DNA of 64,000 nt from Notamacropus eugenii (Eukaryota; Chordata; Mammalia; Diprotodontia; Macropodidae), in contig NC_092872.1 of NCBI RefSeq assembly GCF_028372415.1, positions 517,762,224 to 517,826,223 on the forward strand. Reading direction: 5' to 3'. The notes under the pieces are model-generated. The model ran no database searches and was not told the DNA's origin. It worked only from the letters and a program-made list of their open reading frames with translations. Each line of letters opens with the position of its first letter. The first letter of the stretch is position 1. The position numbers and the translations under genes were made by a program. Shown here in pieces: positions 44,725 to 56,539 of the stretch.

Positions 44725-44905
44725 GTCCCTTCTAGCTCTGATATTCATTCCATGTCTGTCTTCTAAAGTCCTTTCTGGAGTCAGCATTTTTTATGTTCTA
44801 AGTTCTCTTCCAGATTCAATATTTCATATTTTAAGATCTCTTCCAGATTTAACCATCTATATTCTAAGGGCCCTTCCAACTTTCTATGTTCTAGTATTCT
44901 AGACC
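44725..44905 (+). repeat. MIR-derived tandem array, about five units
   Basis: Units of about 34-40 bp: 'ggtcccttctagctctgata', 'agtcctttctggagtcagca', 'agttctcttccagattcaat', 'agatctcttccagatttaac', 'agggcccttccaactttcta'. Confidence 0.7.
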
Positions 44906-45029
44906 TGCAGGAGGTTTCTGACTCTCAGAATCCTCTTCTTAACAGTAGCTTACAGCAATAACATTGATATAAGCTAAGAATGCAATTTCTAGCATTCATT
45001 ACACAAGCAAAGAAAAATGAAAAATAGTC

Positions 45030-45425
45030 TAGGGTGGTGAATGGTTACATAGCACTTTAAGGTTTGCAGAGTACTATATATACATAATCTCATTTCTTCC
45101 TCACAACAGTTCTGGGAGGCAGGTGCTAATAATAATATTATTATTATATATCATATATTATTATATAAATCATATATAATAATATTATTTTATTACTTGT
45201 ATATACTATATAATAATAATATTATTCCCATTTTACAGATGAGATATGTAAAAGAACTTTTTTTTGCATGTTGCACTTCATATTTTTCCCAGCTTGTTCT
45301 GTTCACGTTTACTCTCTTACTTGATTGCTACATCAACTCTGTGAGACTAGGCAGAGCAGAGATGATAATCTCCATTTTCCAGGTGGAGAAAACAAACATA
45401 GAAATGTTAAGTCATTTCCCCAAGT
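45030..45425 (-). mobile_element. MIR-type SINEs, reverse, with an ATT/ATA-rich insert
   Basis: 'gtggtgaatggttacatagc', 'cattttacagatgagatatg', with a roughly 95-bp AT-rich repeat (45126-45225). A second decayed MIR lies at 45320-45430. Confidence 0.65.
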
Positions 45426-45429
45426 CACT

Positions 45430-45645
45430 CAGGGAGGGAGAGTATACAGGCGTAGACCAAGGTCACCCCTTGCATCCTGGACCATCACCAGTCCTCTTGA
45501 CTTTTGTCTTGCTACTGGACTCTGATGACTCTGGAGGATAGAGTGAGGCTGACCACTCTGCACTGTTCTGCCCCACTTATATCTTCTACCCCACACCCTT
45601 GTGATGTCATTGGTCCTCTTTGAGAACAAAGGATAACCAATAATG
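45430..45645 (+). mobile_element. RTE-tailed SINE end, forward
   Basis: 'ggaccatcaccagtcctctt', 'ttgtcttgctactggactct', 'gtgatgtcattggtcctctt'. Confidence 0.8.
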
Positions 45646-45654
45646 AGCTAGAAT

Positions 45655-46075
45655 GAACCATGTCAGAGGTATAGAAAATATAGAATGGCAGAGCTGGATG
45701 TGACTGAGGTCAAGAAAAGTTCAATGATTTTCCCTAGGGGACACAGCGAGTTACTGAGGGAGCAAAGTCTAGAAGGGAGGTCAAAATTCCAGTCATGCAC
45801 CTCCTGTTGTAACGACTGCCTCCTATTATTTATGTACATGGCAAGGGAGGAAGGAGAAAGGGTGGTCCAGACTTGTGATTTGATGGGTAAAGTAAGAAAA
45901 CCCTCTCCACAAGTGTAGATCAACAACTATTTTGCAACTTGTAGTCTTAGCAAATTGCCTAGGGGAACTGAGTGGCTAAATGACTTGCCCAGGTCACATA
46001 GCCTGTCTGCTTCAGAAGCAGGATTTGAGCCTAGGTCTTCCTTACTCCTAGTCAGGTTCTCTATTCACTATCCCA
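45655..46075 (-). mobile_element. MIR-type SINE pieces, reverse
   Basis: 45660-45800 (decayed) and 45955-46075 ('aaatgacttgcccaggtcac', 'gagcctaggtcttccttact'). Confidence 0.65.
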
Positions 46076-46534
46076 AGGCGTTCTATATATCCTATATAGT
46101 GTGACACAAACAATCCTGAGAAGTAAGTTGGTTCCCCCCACCCCAACTGCCTAGGGGAAGAAAATCTACCTTTGGATAAAGGTCTGCGGTCCTTGGAGTT
46201 CTGCCAGGGGGTTGGTACTGATGGAAATTTCCTAGCCTGCTAAATAGAGGTAGATTGCTCAGCCCCAAATACTGGCATAAATATGTGGAATATAATTACC
46301 CATAGAGGAAACCATGGTCAAATGCCTTATCTGTGTCACAAGGATTTTAAAATTTTCCTATAAATGTATAATTAAATTCACTGGTAAAATACTGAAATAT
46401 AAAGCTGGAAATCATCTCTTATCTCCTCTCTTTTCCAGTCTATTTCACTAACAGAGGAAAAGGAGCAAAAGCCCCATAAATCTTAGAATCCTAGCTAAAG
46501 CTAGAAAAAAAACCACCTTGGTACAATAGAGTTT
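46076..46534. other. No feature recognised
   Basis: No exon or clear repeat. Confidence 0.4.
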
Positions 46535-46720
46535 AAAGAGACCACTGAATATAGAACATAGAATATTACAGCTAAAAGGAACGTTAGAACATACAACAGT
46601 GATTGTCAGGGGTTGGAGGGGGCAGTCTTTAGAATATAGAATGCTTGAATATAGAGTGTTTGAAATGCATTATAGAAATCCTTAGAATATAGAATGCTAT
46701 ACTGATCAGTGTTTGAAAGG
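46535..46720 (-). repeat. MIR-derived tandem array, decayed
   Basis: Repeated 'agaatatagaatgcttgaat' and 'gaacatagaatattacagct' type units with irregular spacing. Confidence 0.55.
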
Positions 46721-46724
46721 TTGT

Positions 46725-47277
46725 TAGAGTTGGGGACACACAAAACTGCAGAGCCTCTATCTAAAACAATCTCCCTGCTGTCCCTTAGTCTGAAAAAAAA
46801 TCAGCAGATGTTAATTCAATTTAGTAATAAGAAGGAAAGAAAGAGAGCTAAGGGAAAAATTGAATTATGGTACTAGAATAAGAGACTTATGTAGGCCTGA
46901 AGGAAAGGGGACTGAAACCCAGCTCAAGTTAATACTGCCCTCCCATATATTATTCAGGGCAGGAACCCAAACCAGAAACCCCTATATCTCCCAAAGCAAA
47001 GAGACTGAGACAACCTTGAAACCTAGTCTGGAGTGGAGGGAGGAGGGGAGGCTGTTGTACCCACTAGAAAAAGAAGTCCATAAAGTAACAAGACAATGGG
47101 AGAGAGAGACAGAGACAGAAAAGAGATTTCAAGAAAAAGCCTCAATAAAAGCCCAAACACTAGCAGAGAAGTCAATAGAGAAAATCCTAAAACCAGAATG
47201 TTGAGTAGGAAATTATTATGGATAAAAGATTATAAAGGATAAAGTAAAAATTGTTAAAGATATAAAGAATGCCCATA
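46725..47277 (+). other. Unrecognised charged open frame (114 codons, 46860-47204)
   Basis: The predicted peptide is very rich in Glu, Lys, Arg and Gln, with a helix-prone second half ('LEKEVHKVTRQWERETET', 'KASIKAQTLAEKSIEKIL'). No domain is recognised. A decayed element or chance frame in purine-rich sequence is more likely than a host gene, because no splice sites or partner exons are evident. Confidence 0.25.
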
Positions 47278-48585
47278 GCCTAGAGACGGAGGGTCTTGTT
47301 CCTGGAATAGCCAGATGACCAGTGTCTATCACTGGATTGAAGAGTACGTGTCTGAGAGTGAAGACTGGAAATGCAGGAGGGGGCTAGGTTATGAAGGTCT
47401 CTGAATGCCAAACAGAGCATTTTGTATTTGATCCTGGAGGCAATAGGGAGGCACTGGAGTTTATTGAACAGGTGGGTAATAAGGTCAGACCTGTGCTTTA
47501 GGAAAATCACTTTAGTGGTTGAATGGAGGATGGATTAGAATGGGGAGAGACTTAAGGCAGGCAGATCAATCAGAAGGCTATTTTAATAATCCAGGTATGA
47601 GGTGACCAGGGCCTACCCTAGAGTCATGGCAGTGTCCTAGAAGAGAAGGGAGCATGTTTGAGAGATGATGCAAAGGTAAAATTGACAGGCCTTGAGGGGT
47701 GAACTTAGACGTGGGGGGTGGGGAGTGGTAAGAGATCATAAGGAATCCAAGATGATTCCTAGGCTGTGAGCCTAAGGGCCTGGGACGTTGGTGTTGCCTT
47801 CTACAGTAATACAGAAGGATGGGGGTAAGGTTCAGGGGAAAAGATAAGGAGTTTTATTTTGGACATATTGAGTTTAAGACATCTGAAAGGCAGCTGGAGA
47901 TATGAGATTGGAGGTCAGCAGAGAGGTTGCCCCAGGATAAGTAGATTTGAAAATCCTCAGCATAGAGATGATAACCAAATCCATGGGGACTGAGGGTTTC
48001 CCTAAGAGAAGTAGTAGAGATAGAGAAGAGAAAAGGCCCCAGGACAAAGCCTTGAAGGACACCATTGTTATAGGGCATGATCTTGAAGAGGATCCAGCAG
48101 AGGAAGAAGGGAAGGAGCAAGCAGATAGGTAGGAAGAGAACTAGGAAAGAGTAGTATCCCAAAAACCTAGAAAAGTAGAGAAGAGAATATCAAGTGCTAT
48201 AGCTAGGACAGAAAGAATGAGGATTGAGAAAAGGCCATTGGTTCTGGCATCTAAGAGATCAAGAATATCTTTGGAGAAAGCCATTTCAATGGAATGATAA
48301 CAAGCTGGATTGTAAAGGGTTAAGAAAAGAGTGAGAGGAAAGAAAGTGGAGGCACCTTATTGTAGTTAGCCTTTCAAGGAGTCTGGCTGCAAAGGGCAAA
48401 AGAGATATAGAATGATGGTTAGCAGGGATGGAATGATCAAGAGAGGGTTTTTTTTCAGGATGAGGGAGACATAGGCAGCAGGAAATGAGTCAGTATTATA
48501 GGGAGAGATTGAAAATGAGTGAAAGAGTAGAAATAATGGGTCAGTCTGTTGGAAGAGTTTGAATGGAATGAGATCACTTGAACAA
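47278..48585 (-). mobile_element. L2-clade LINE, reverse transcriptase to C-terminus, reverse
   Basis: About 1.3 kb. The reverse strand shows, in order, the polymerase motif B '[14 protein letters not shown]', the catalytic box '[14 protein letters not shown]' (YADD changed to YAED) within 47854-48162, and the C-terminal 'LQCLPIASRIKYKMLCLAF' and 'LHNLAP' (47280-47510). This order is that of L2/CR1 LINEs. Frame shifts separate the pieces. Confidence 0.85.
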
Positions 48586-48589
48586 GTAG

Positions 48590-48820
48590 AGGGGTTCCTG
48601 TGTTCGTCCTTTGTTGCCAAAAAAAATCATGCCATCAGAGAAATGATGACATGACTTGCCCTTGACTTTGTTTTGAGTGAGGAAGGGCTGTGCAGGTCAC
48701 CAGCCTCACTTCCCCTCCAGAGCTATCTGAATCCAGTGACCAGATATTCATCAGGATGACTGGACATGACCCAGGATGAGGCAATTGGGGTTAAGTGACT
48801 TGCCCAAGGTCACTTTTATA
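48590..48820 (-). mobile_element. Composite RTE-tailed SINE, reverse
   Basis: 'ttcgtcctttgttgccaaaa', 'atcatgccatcagagaaatg', 'gatattcatcaggatgactg', then directly 'gaggcaattggggttaagtg' and 'acttgcccaaggtcac'. Same join as 18700-18950. Confidence 0.85.
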
Positions 48821-48827
48821 GAGGGGT

Positions 48828-48950
48828 TAGCTTTAGTACAGAGTATGCTACCTATAGTACCTACCTCACAGAGTTCTTATGAAGCTCAAATGTTTATAGA
48901 GGGTTTTATAAACTTTAAGATACTATATAAATGCTAATTATTACTAATAT
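48828..48950 (+). mobile_element. SINE tail fragment, forward
   Basis: 'tacctacctcacagagttct' and 'tactatataaatgctaatta'. Confidence 0.6.
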
Positions 48951-48954
48951 TATT

Positions 48955-49805
48955 AGGAACTCTCTCCTCATAGTTAATAGCCTTCCTTCAGTAAGGAACT
49001 GGAGTTCACACTGCTTATGCAATTCAAAATATACATTATATATTAACTCTACATTACATTTATTCCTAGCATTTATTCCTAGGCACAGTGTCCATTCCCA
49101 TAACAAGCTAGCTCCCACAGCCATTGTCTTAGTGAAAAGCCTCAGCTTATGACTTATCTAAATATTGGAGAACCATTCCAATCACAGGAACTGTTTTAGA
49201 ACACCATTCTGTTTTGATGTTTTTCTTTCTTTTCCCCTTAAAACAAGGAAACCTCTAAGTTTTTTAAGAACTGAATAAGATATAGGAACTGCTATTGGAC
49301 AAAATTCTTGATTCTGAAAAAAATAACAGAGCAATCACCACTTACAACTGTCTCAGCTCACAGCCATACTCTGGTGAGCTTCCACCAACAGAAACAAAGT
49401 AAATAGATTTTGCCTTGAATGACACTTCTCAACCTAGAGCTATGTTTGTTAAATTAGGTATTCTTGGCATGTTAAAGAGTTGATTTTTAAAAAATTTCCT
49501 AGGGGACAAAAACAATTAATTACCTTTCCAGTCTCAATAAACATCATTGAAATGAACAAATAGTAGCTATTAGTAAATAAGCAAACATCCACGCCAACAA
49601 AATTCTACAATGGATTAAGTTTGTGAAAGAAGTGATCAACCCAGCATGAGTTCAGGAAGAACATATTGTTCCAAACTACCCTTCATTCTTTTTTTGATAG
49701 GGACATTAGACTGTTAGGTCAGAGAAATTGAGCAGATATAGCATATTGTGATGTATAAAAAGTTCAAGAGACATAGCTTCTCAGTAATTAATAATTTTAT
49801 TAATC
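48955..49805. other. No feature recognised
   Basis: A/T-leaning sequence without exon or identifiable repeat. Confidence 0.4.
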
Positions 49806-49809
49806 ATAT

Positions 49810-50460
49810 GGAGGGTTAATGGAATATAATACCTTCCCCATCCATTAATAGGCCTTTGTAACCACATGTATTCCTTTTTCCCTTGGAACATGAGCGTTGT
49901 TCCCAGGTCTACATCGTGAATCACTTAGAGCCCTGATGCAGAGCCAATTAAGCTCTGGACCACGTGGATCCAATTAAGTGCTGAGGCACATAGGTTTTCA
50001 ACTTTTCTGTTTGCAAACTATGTATATTGAGAGGTTGGTATTTTGTTTTGAGGCTCACTCATGGGAAAAATGTTTCTTTGTGATTTGTCCAGATGAGATT
50101 CTGAGTAGTCATTGTTTTGAACCCAGATGTTGGTGCTCTCTGGTCTGGTGATGTAAATTGTTCTGTTACTTTGCTTAGACAGTTGGAGCCTTCTCTATTG
50201 AATTCTTTCTTAGATACTCACTCCTTTCTGCTTCTCTGTCTGCATTGTTTAATTCAAGTACAATTGTTGACCCCTTTGAAGTAGTCTTTCCTTTAGAAAA
50301 GCAGATCAAAGAGCCTGTGCCAGCAGCCTACCCTGTATGCTAGCATGGTTGCTAATACATCATGCTAGCATATAATTAATAAAAGGGATCAGTGGTGCTC
50401 TAGAATGTCAAAGACTCCCACGTGGAACCCACTCAACATTTATATGTCCTTGGAAGAGTG
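49810..50460 (+). mobile_element. Possible LTR-type fossil
   Basis: The start ('ccatccattaataggccttt') resembles the start of the LTRs at 33241 and 35341 ('ccattcattaataggccc'). A late aataaa ('attaataaaagggatc') is followed by 'tcccacgtggaaccc', faintly like the end of those LTRs. Boundaries are uncertain and the copy is old and broken. Confidence 0.35.
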
Positions 50461-50880
50461 GGTGTTCCTGTGGGTAGCAATCAACTCTGATTGGTTAACA
50501 ATTAATGAGGAGAATGAATATTATAATGAGGGGTGAGCCTATTCAAATGAGGGAATGGGGATGTAACTGATCACTCTTGCTCCCAGACCACCTCCAATCT
50601 AGGTAATCTAGACAAAGGACCTACCTCTACTCAGACCTGACTGAGTGGAACACAATGGGTCAGAATTCACCTTAGATTACACTCTTTTGAGTGGGGTAAC
50701 AATTCTAAGATTTCATCTCATCATCTGCTCTGCCCTTCAGAGAACTAAGCTTTGACCTAATCTCCAAATGAGGAAGGGAAAACAATCCTAGACAACCCCA
50801 ATATTAACAATTGGTTATTCAATAATCATTTCTTTCAATATCTTGGTTTTATCAAGGAAGAATCATGGACAAAGTAGGAA
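50461..50880. other. No feature recognised
   Basis: No exon or clear repeat. Confidence 0.35.
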
Positions 50881-50884
50881 AAGC

Positions 50885-51065
50885 ACTGGTGCTAAAATCA
50901 GATGATTTTATCATCAGATGAGATGATTTGCCCCCAACTCTTACTACCTGAATGACCTTGGACAAAGACTTTAACCTTCCTAGGCTCAGTTTCATCATCT
51001 GTAAAGGAAAGGATTAGACCAGATGACCTCAGGGGCCCCTTCTAACCCAAATTATGATTTAAAGG
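50885..51065 (+). mobile_element. MIR-type SINE, forward
   Basis: 'actacctgaatgaccttgga', 'cctaggctcagtttcatcat', 'gatgacctcaggggcccctt'. Confidence 0.75.
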
Positions 51066-51985
51066 ACTCTAGAAATAACCTTGTAGGACAAGAAGGAGTA
51101 CTGTGGGCTACCTGAGTAGAATGCAGGCAATGTATTTAGAGGATACAATGTAAAGCTTTCACTATGACAACTATGATTTTGACAATATTGAAGAAGTAGG
51201 CTTCACTAAGCAGACCATGGAAGCCTTTAAATTAAAAGGTGGAGAGCTGAAGGGAGCACACCCAGTATAGATATATTAAACTTTCATCAATGTGTAGTTA
51301 ATGCATCCCCTAAAAGACCAATATGTGGGTAGCTGGGGAAGATTACTAGGCTCCAAAGAACATATATATTCAATTTTGCATTGGGAAAAAAAATGCTGTG
51401 ACAACCCCTCCAGACCCAAAAAGCAACACAGAGCAGCAGACCTATTTTAGCAAAATGAGCATTTGTTTAAATGAAGCTGCCAAGTCAAAGAATCCAGATT
51501 TCTCTTTTTCTCCTTCTCTGAAAAGCCACAGATATAAATAAGCCCAAAATGATCTGTTTCTGCCACAACTGATAAGATGAGGCAGACGCCTGCCAAAGGG
51601 ATCTGAGTTTATTTCAAGTTCAAAAAACAATGGAAAGAGACTAGCCTCTGGACCAGCCTGTTTGAACCTGGATAACAACTTTAGAATTCCTGATTCTCCT
51701 TCACCAGGACTGTCTTGGCAGAAGGAACCAAACTGGCTAAGTAGGATGGTGGGAAGGTAGGAGAGCAGCGACAGAGAACACACTCCTCCATACCCATGAA
51801 ATTCCAGCTTCCTGGAACTAAATCTCTATAAGCTAAAGCAAAGACACTCACAGGATAAGCACTAGGCTTACATAAGAGACCGCCCAGACTTTCATCCTTA
51901 TATGCCTTCCACCTGTTTTCCTTCAAGTTTCATGGCCTATAGTATCCAGTAATATATACTTAGTATCAGTCTGTATTTTGAAGAC
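51066..51985. other. No feature recognised
   Basis: Reverse frames of 81 and 113 codons (51442-51926) have no domain or splice context that I can defend. Confidence 0.4.
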
Positions 51986-51989
51986 ATAG

Positions 51990-52250
51990 TAAGTTTACTT
52001 ATAGCTAGGTGGAGCAATGGAGCACTGGATTTGGAGTCAGGAAGACAAGTTCAAATTCAGCATCAGACATTTAGTAATTTTGTTACCCTGGGCAAGTCAC
52101 TTAACTTTGTCTGCCTCACTTTCCTCAACTGTAAAATGGGGATAATAATGGCACCTACCTCCCAGGGTTATTGTAAGGATCAAATGAGATAATATTTCTA
52201 AAGCACTTAGCACAGTGCCTGACACATAGTAAGTGCCTAATAAATGCTTG
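51990..52250 (+). mobile_element. Marsupial SINE (Ther/MIR tail), full length, forward
   Basis: 'agctaggtggagcaatggag', 'accctgggcaagtcacttaa', 'gataataatggcacctacct', 'agtaagtgcctaataaatgc'. Confidence 0.9.
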
Positions 52251-52261
52251 TTCCCTTCCCC

Positions 52262-52640
52262 TTCTTTCCCTTGGAGGAGGCAGCATGGCATAACCATGCA
52301 GGGGTGGGGAATCTGCATCCTTGAGGCCACATGTGCCCTTCTAGGTCCTCAAGGGCAGCCCTTTGACTGAATCCAAACTTCCCAGAACAAATCACTTTAA
52401 TAAAAGAATTTGTTCTGTAAAACTTGGATGCAGTCAAAAAGCCGCACCCAAGGACCTAAAAGGTCACATGTGGCCTCAAGGACGCAGGTTCCCCACCCCT
52501 GAAAGAGCAGTGGACCTAGAATTCCAACACTGAGGTTTGAGTTCAGACTCTACCACTAACTTGACCTGTAACTACGGACAATTCACTTCCCTCCCCTGGA
52601 CCTCCATTTCCTTATCTGTAAAATAGGACAATTACACTAA
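52262..52640 (+). mobile_element. MIR-type SINE, forward, split by a DNA element
   Basis: The head 'ggaggcagcatggcataa' lies at 52275-52292. The body continues after the inserted element with 'gagcagtggacctagaattc' and 'tggacctccatttccttatc'. Confidence 0.7.
52299..52501. mobile_element. Palindromic hAT-type non-autonomous DNA element, complete
   Basis: Terminal inverted repeats 'caggggtggggaatctgc' and 'gcaggttccccacccctg', and most of the 203 bp is self-complementary ('gaggccacatgtgcccttct' against 'aggtcacatgtggcctcaag'). The core 'tttaataaaag' forms the loop. No transposase. The end sequence CAGGGGTGGGG fits hAT-type elements; an 8-bp target duplication could not be seen. Confidence 0.85.
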
Positions 52641-52805
52641 ATGATCTCTAAAATCCCTTCCATCTCTGATATTCTTTACCCTGAAGTCCCTTCTAGGTTT
52701 CATAGCCTAAGTTTCTAATGCCCCTTCCAATTCTGACATTGCATATTTTAGGATCTACATTGTAACGCCCCTCCCAGTTCTGACATTCTAGCTCTCCATG
52801 ATTCT
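52641..52805 (+). repeat. MIR-derived tandem array, about four units
   Basis: Continues straight out of the MIR body: 'atcccttccatctctgatat', 'agtcccttctaggtttcata', 'tgccccttccaattctgaca', 'cgcccctcccagttctgaca'. This junction shows the unit comes from the MIR itself. Confidence 0.75.
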
Positions 52806-53379
52806 ATGCTAAGATGAATAAGCCCAGGAAAAGACTGGAGAGATGACAGTAATATATAATATGATACAAGATCGGTAGTGTGATGAATGATGTGGAAAAC
52901 ACTACGCAAGATGGATATTTTCTCCTTTGGTTGATATCATACCCACAGACACAGAACTTCACAGACCATTGAACGAGATAAGGGCAACTCCTAGTTATAC
53001 CTATGAGGAAGGTGAGACCCCTAGAGAAGGAAGTGAACTTGCTCAAGGTTACACAGCAAATTAGTGAGAGATAGTCCCTGAGCAGAGATTTTCTCTTTTT
53101 TCCTGTTCTCTGTAAAGAACAGATCCTCATCATGTTAGTCATTCTGCCCAGATAGGAATTTGGTCTTTCTTGGGCTAATACAACTCAACAGAAAAAGGGC
53201 TTGCTTTCTCTAGATTGAGAATTTATTATTCCAGTTTCATGTTGGCAAGTTGTGTTTCTCTTGCAACTTAGGAAAGCCACTAAAAGTACTCATGCCTTCA
53301 GCCTATCCTATTACACTTGATGAATGAGGAAGGAGACATTCCTGATTTAAGTAGAAATGGCCAAACTACACAGGTTCTG
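52806..53379. other. No gene seen; MIR scrap
   Basis: A reverse MIR scrap lies at 52990-53080 ('aggttacacagcaaattagt'). The rest was not recognised. Confidence 0.4.
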
Positions 53380-53545
53380 CCTTCAGGATCTTAGACTATT
53401 AGGCCTGGAAAGGCCTTCAGAGAAAGAGGAAACTGAGGCCCAAGGAGTGGAAGTGACTTGCCCAAAGGCATGCAACAAGTTAATGGCAGAGATAGGAGTG
53501 GAACCTGGGTTCCTGGCTGTTAGCCCACTGTTCTTTCTACTACAC
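53380..53545 (-). mobile_element. MIR-type SINE, reverse
   Basis: 'agaggaaactgaggcccaag', 'gtggaacctgggttcctggc'. Confidence 0.8.
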
Positions 53546-53629
53546 TAATTATGAGATATTGGCAATATGTCAGAAATTATCTACCTCAACTTGCCCCTTT
53601 GGGAATTTTCTCAGAGAGATGTCAGTCAA

Positions 53630-53960
53630 TTAATGAGCCAACAAGCATTTATTATGCACTTACTTTCATCAGACACTGTGCTAAACACTGGAGATACCCA
53701 AAAAGCAGAAATACAGTCCCTACCCTCAAGGAGTTTTTATTATAATGGTGAAGACAACGTACAAAGAATAACACAGGCAAGATATATTCAGCATTAACAG
53801 AATTTGTCTCTGATGTCACTTGAAAAAAAATAGTAGTCATCCACAAAGATTTATTAAGCCCAATTATGTGACAGATATTATGCTGAGTTCTAGGGATAGA
53901 AAGAAAGGCAAAAAACAGTCCCTGTTCTCAGGGAGCATCTCATATAGTAATAGCAATACT
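53630..53960. repeat. Two copies of an old SINE/LINE-tail repeat
   Basis: Both carry 'aagcatttattatgcactta'-like starts, 'tgtgctaaacactggagata' and 'cagtccctaccctcaaggag' (53630-53780), and again 'aaagatttattaagccc', 'ctgagttctagggatagaaa', 'cagtccctgttctcagggag' (53835-53945). Confidence 0.65.
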
Positions 53961-53964
53961 TATT

Positions 53965-54180
53965 ACTTTAAAGTTAACAAGGTGCTTTGCAATCAAGTGC
54001 CATGTAAAGTAGGTGAGGCAAGTACTACTGTTCCCATTTTACAGATGAGAAAACTGAGGCTTAAAAAGAGTAAACAATTTTCTGAGGGTCAAACTTCAAA
54101 CTCAGGTGTCCTAACACAAGGTCTAAAAAGTTCTTTGCAGGACACCAAATATTTTATGGTCATCTAACTTACATTATCTT
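53965..54180 (-). mobile_element. MIR-type SINE, reverse
   Basis: 'caaggtgctttgcaatcaag', 'cattttacagatgagaaaac'. Confidence 0.75.
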
Positions 54181-54208
54181 ATTTTGTCATACAAAAACCC
54201 TCTAAGGA

Positions 54209-54341
54209 AGGGGTTCTTAATCTGGGGTACATGAACTTGTCTTTTTTTATATTTTGACAACTTTATTTCTGTAATCCTAGGTATTTTATTTTATGTATTT
54301 GAAAACATTATTCTGAGAGGAATCCACAGGTTTGAACAGTC
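54209..54341. mobile_element. hAT-like TIR element fragment
   Basis: 'ggggttcttaatctggggta', 'ttgaaaacattattctgaga', 'tccacaggttt'. Same family as 58771-58958. Confidence 0.7.
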
Positions 54342-54344
54342 TTC

Positions 54345-54904
54345 TCTAATGTAAGTTTCATATAAGTATGTGTGTGTGTTTTATGCATATACCATTATCA
54401 TCATTATCATCCTTTTTTACCGATGAGTAAACAGATTCACCAGTATCAAGGTCACCTTTGGCAAACGAAGGAACCAGTACTTGATCCTGGGTCTCACTAG
54501 ACTTATTCTTTCCTCTGATCTGGAATGGAGAGGGGGACAAATGGGAAATAATATTGTTTGACTGCTTGGACTGGTGTGTCCCAGACTCGGAAAACAAGAG
54601 ACAATGCATTGATTGTGAATCTCTCCAAACTATTTGAAGTATGTGCACACAGTGCCGCCTGCAGGCAGGATGAGGCTGATTCAGGCAGCCTGTCTCCGAG
54701 CATGCATGGACTTTGTACCCTGAGGGAATTCAGTGGCCTGGCCACATAAAAGTCACAAGCTTAGAATCCACAGGGAGGGAATAGGGAAGCAGGGAAATGA
54801 GAGTCATTTAAATTAATGTCAACAACCAGTACCTATTGTGTACCGTATTTAGCATCAGAGTTTAGTAGCAAAAGTCAAAATTCTTCCAGATATGCTTATG
54901 GATT
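54345..54904. other. No gene seen
   Basis: 54500-54760 is balanced in composition and free of recognised repeats; a conserved non-coding block is possible but unproven. Confidence 0.35.
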
Positions 54905-55190
54905 CCTAAAGCATCAAAGCTGAAAACGACCTTGGAACATATAATGCCAGAGCTAGAAGGGACTTTAGGACCCAGAACTTGAGATATTAGATCTGGAAGG
55001 AAACTTAAGATATATAATATAACAAGACATTATTTACCATAATCTTCTTTTAGATTAAAAAAAAAAACAGATCTAGAGAGGAGAGGTGATTTGTTCAGGG
55101 TCATCCAATGGAAATTAAGCAATACAATAGTAACTAAGAACCCAGGTTTCCCAGTTCCCAGTCCAGTCCTCTTCCCAACATACTTCCCTC
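54905..55190 (-). repeat. MIR-derived tandem array plus reverse MIR
   Basis: Three or four units ('aaagctgaaaacgaccttgg', 'ccagagctagaagggacttt', 'agatctggaaggaaacttaa') run into a reverse MIR body (55035-55190). Confidence 0.6.
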
Positions 55191-55194
55191 TCTT

Positions 55195-56535
55195 TGATAA
55201 ATGTTTGTTACCTAATCAACCTGAGAGGAATTTATTTACTAAGAACTAGAAAGGTGACCCTCCCACTAAGGGAGTTGGGATGGGAGAGGCAAGATAGGTA
55301 AGGGGGCTTCAATAATGAATGGATCAGACATTTCAAATGCTTGGCTGGGCTATTCCACCAGCCTCTGGTTGCAGTTCATAGCTGCACTCTCCTCCAGAGA
55401 GAAGGGTATTTCCTGGTTACTACTGTCACTATTTGCTTCATGGAGAATTTCATTGTCCTTTCTTCTGTCAGACTATCTGAGAGAACTTGTTCTTGCCTTC
55501 CTACAGTCAGAGTGATATTAAAGACAGAGACCAAAGTAAAAGAATAACCTCAATGACTTTTTCCTTAGGAAAAGTATCTAAGAGGCACAAAGAGCCACTA
55601 TTCTCAAGAAGCAAAGTTAGAGTCTTACCCTGCCAGCAGAAGCAATGGTTCAGCTCTCTTACTTTCCCAGAATGCATTACCCCCACATGGGTACCACCCA
55701 GTCCCTGCTCCCAGGCTGCGGAAAATGCTACCTATTAGCCTTCCTCACTAAATTATTAAGTCCCTCCTTAGAAGCAAAACTTTAAGTACTCTTGTCAATA
55801 AGAATAGACCTGGCTCATATTTAAAGGAACCCTTGGAATTATGATTCCTCCAAATGAGCAGGTTCACTTTGGGGTTTTGAGAAATTGCTTTTCCCACCAA
55901 TGGGACTCTTTCCTTCTCTTGTTGGTCTGAAATGAGTCAAAAGACATTCATTTAGGCTGTGGGCCACCTGCCTGTTAAAGCTTCTAAGGAGCCGGTGCTT
56001 TTAGGCTCCAACCTAACTTCCCATAAACAATTATCCAAGCATTTTATTAATTGAGCTCTTGCTATCAGGGAGAGGATTGATGATAGCCAAGGAACTACCG
56101 CAAAGATCTGAGGAAGAGATTGATAGGGGAGGGGAAGGGGAGCATAGCACATAATTCTCTCTCTAGCCTTTCACTTTTCCTGATGCCAGCTTGGGGAACA
56201 TTAGCAGTAACTGATCTGCCTGTGCCTCCTGCTCCCACCAAAGATCAAAAGCAGCCTTTATTATGGTGCTGACTCGGTGAAAAAGAACCTCACCCCATTG
56301 GCTTAATGAGGCTAAAGACAAAGGGCTGCCAGGAGTCCATCTTGGGAAAGCAGTTTCAGCACAACATTAGCAAATATTCAGGCACTACCTTTCTCATCTC
56401 AAAAGTACATATATGCTCCCTTTCCCCCATAGACCGATGCAACAAAAGGTCATTGCCATGTGTGCCAATAATTTATGTTGTCTTAATTCAACTCAAACAT
56501 TTGTTCCTGTGTACAGAGAACTTTGTGAAGACACA
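55195..56535. other. No gene seen; longest repeat-poor stretch of the right half
   Basis: About 1.3 kb without a recognised repeat. Overlapping forward frames of 66-83 codons (55315-55738) have no known domain and no defended splice sites. Confidence 0.4.
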
Positions 56536-56539
56536 GCCG

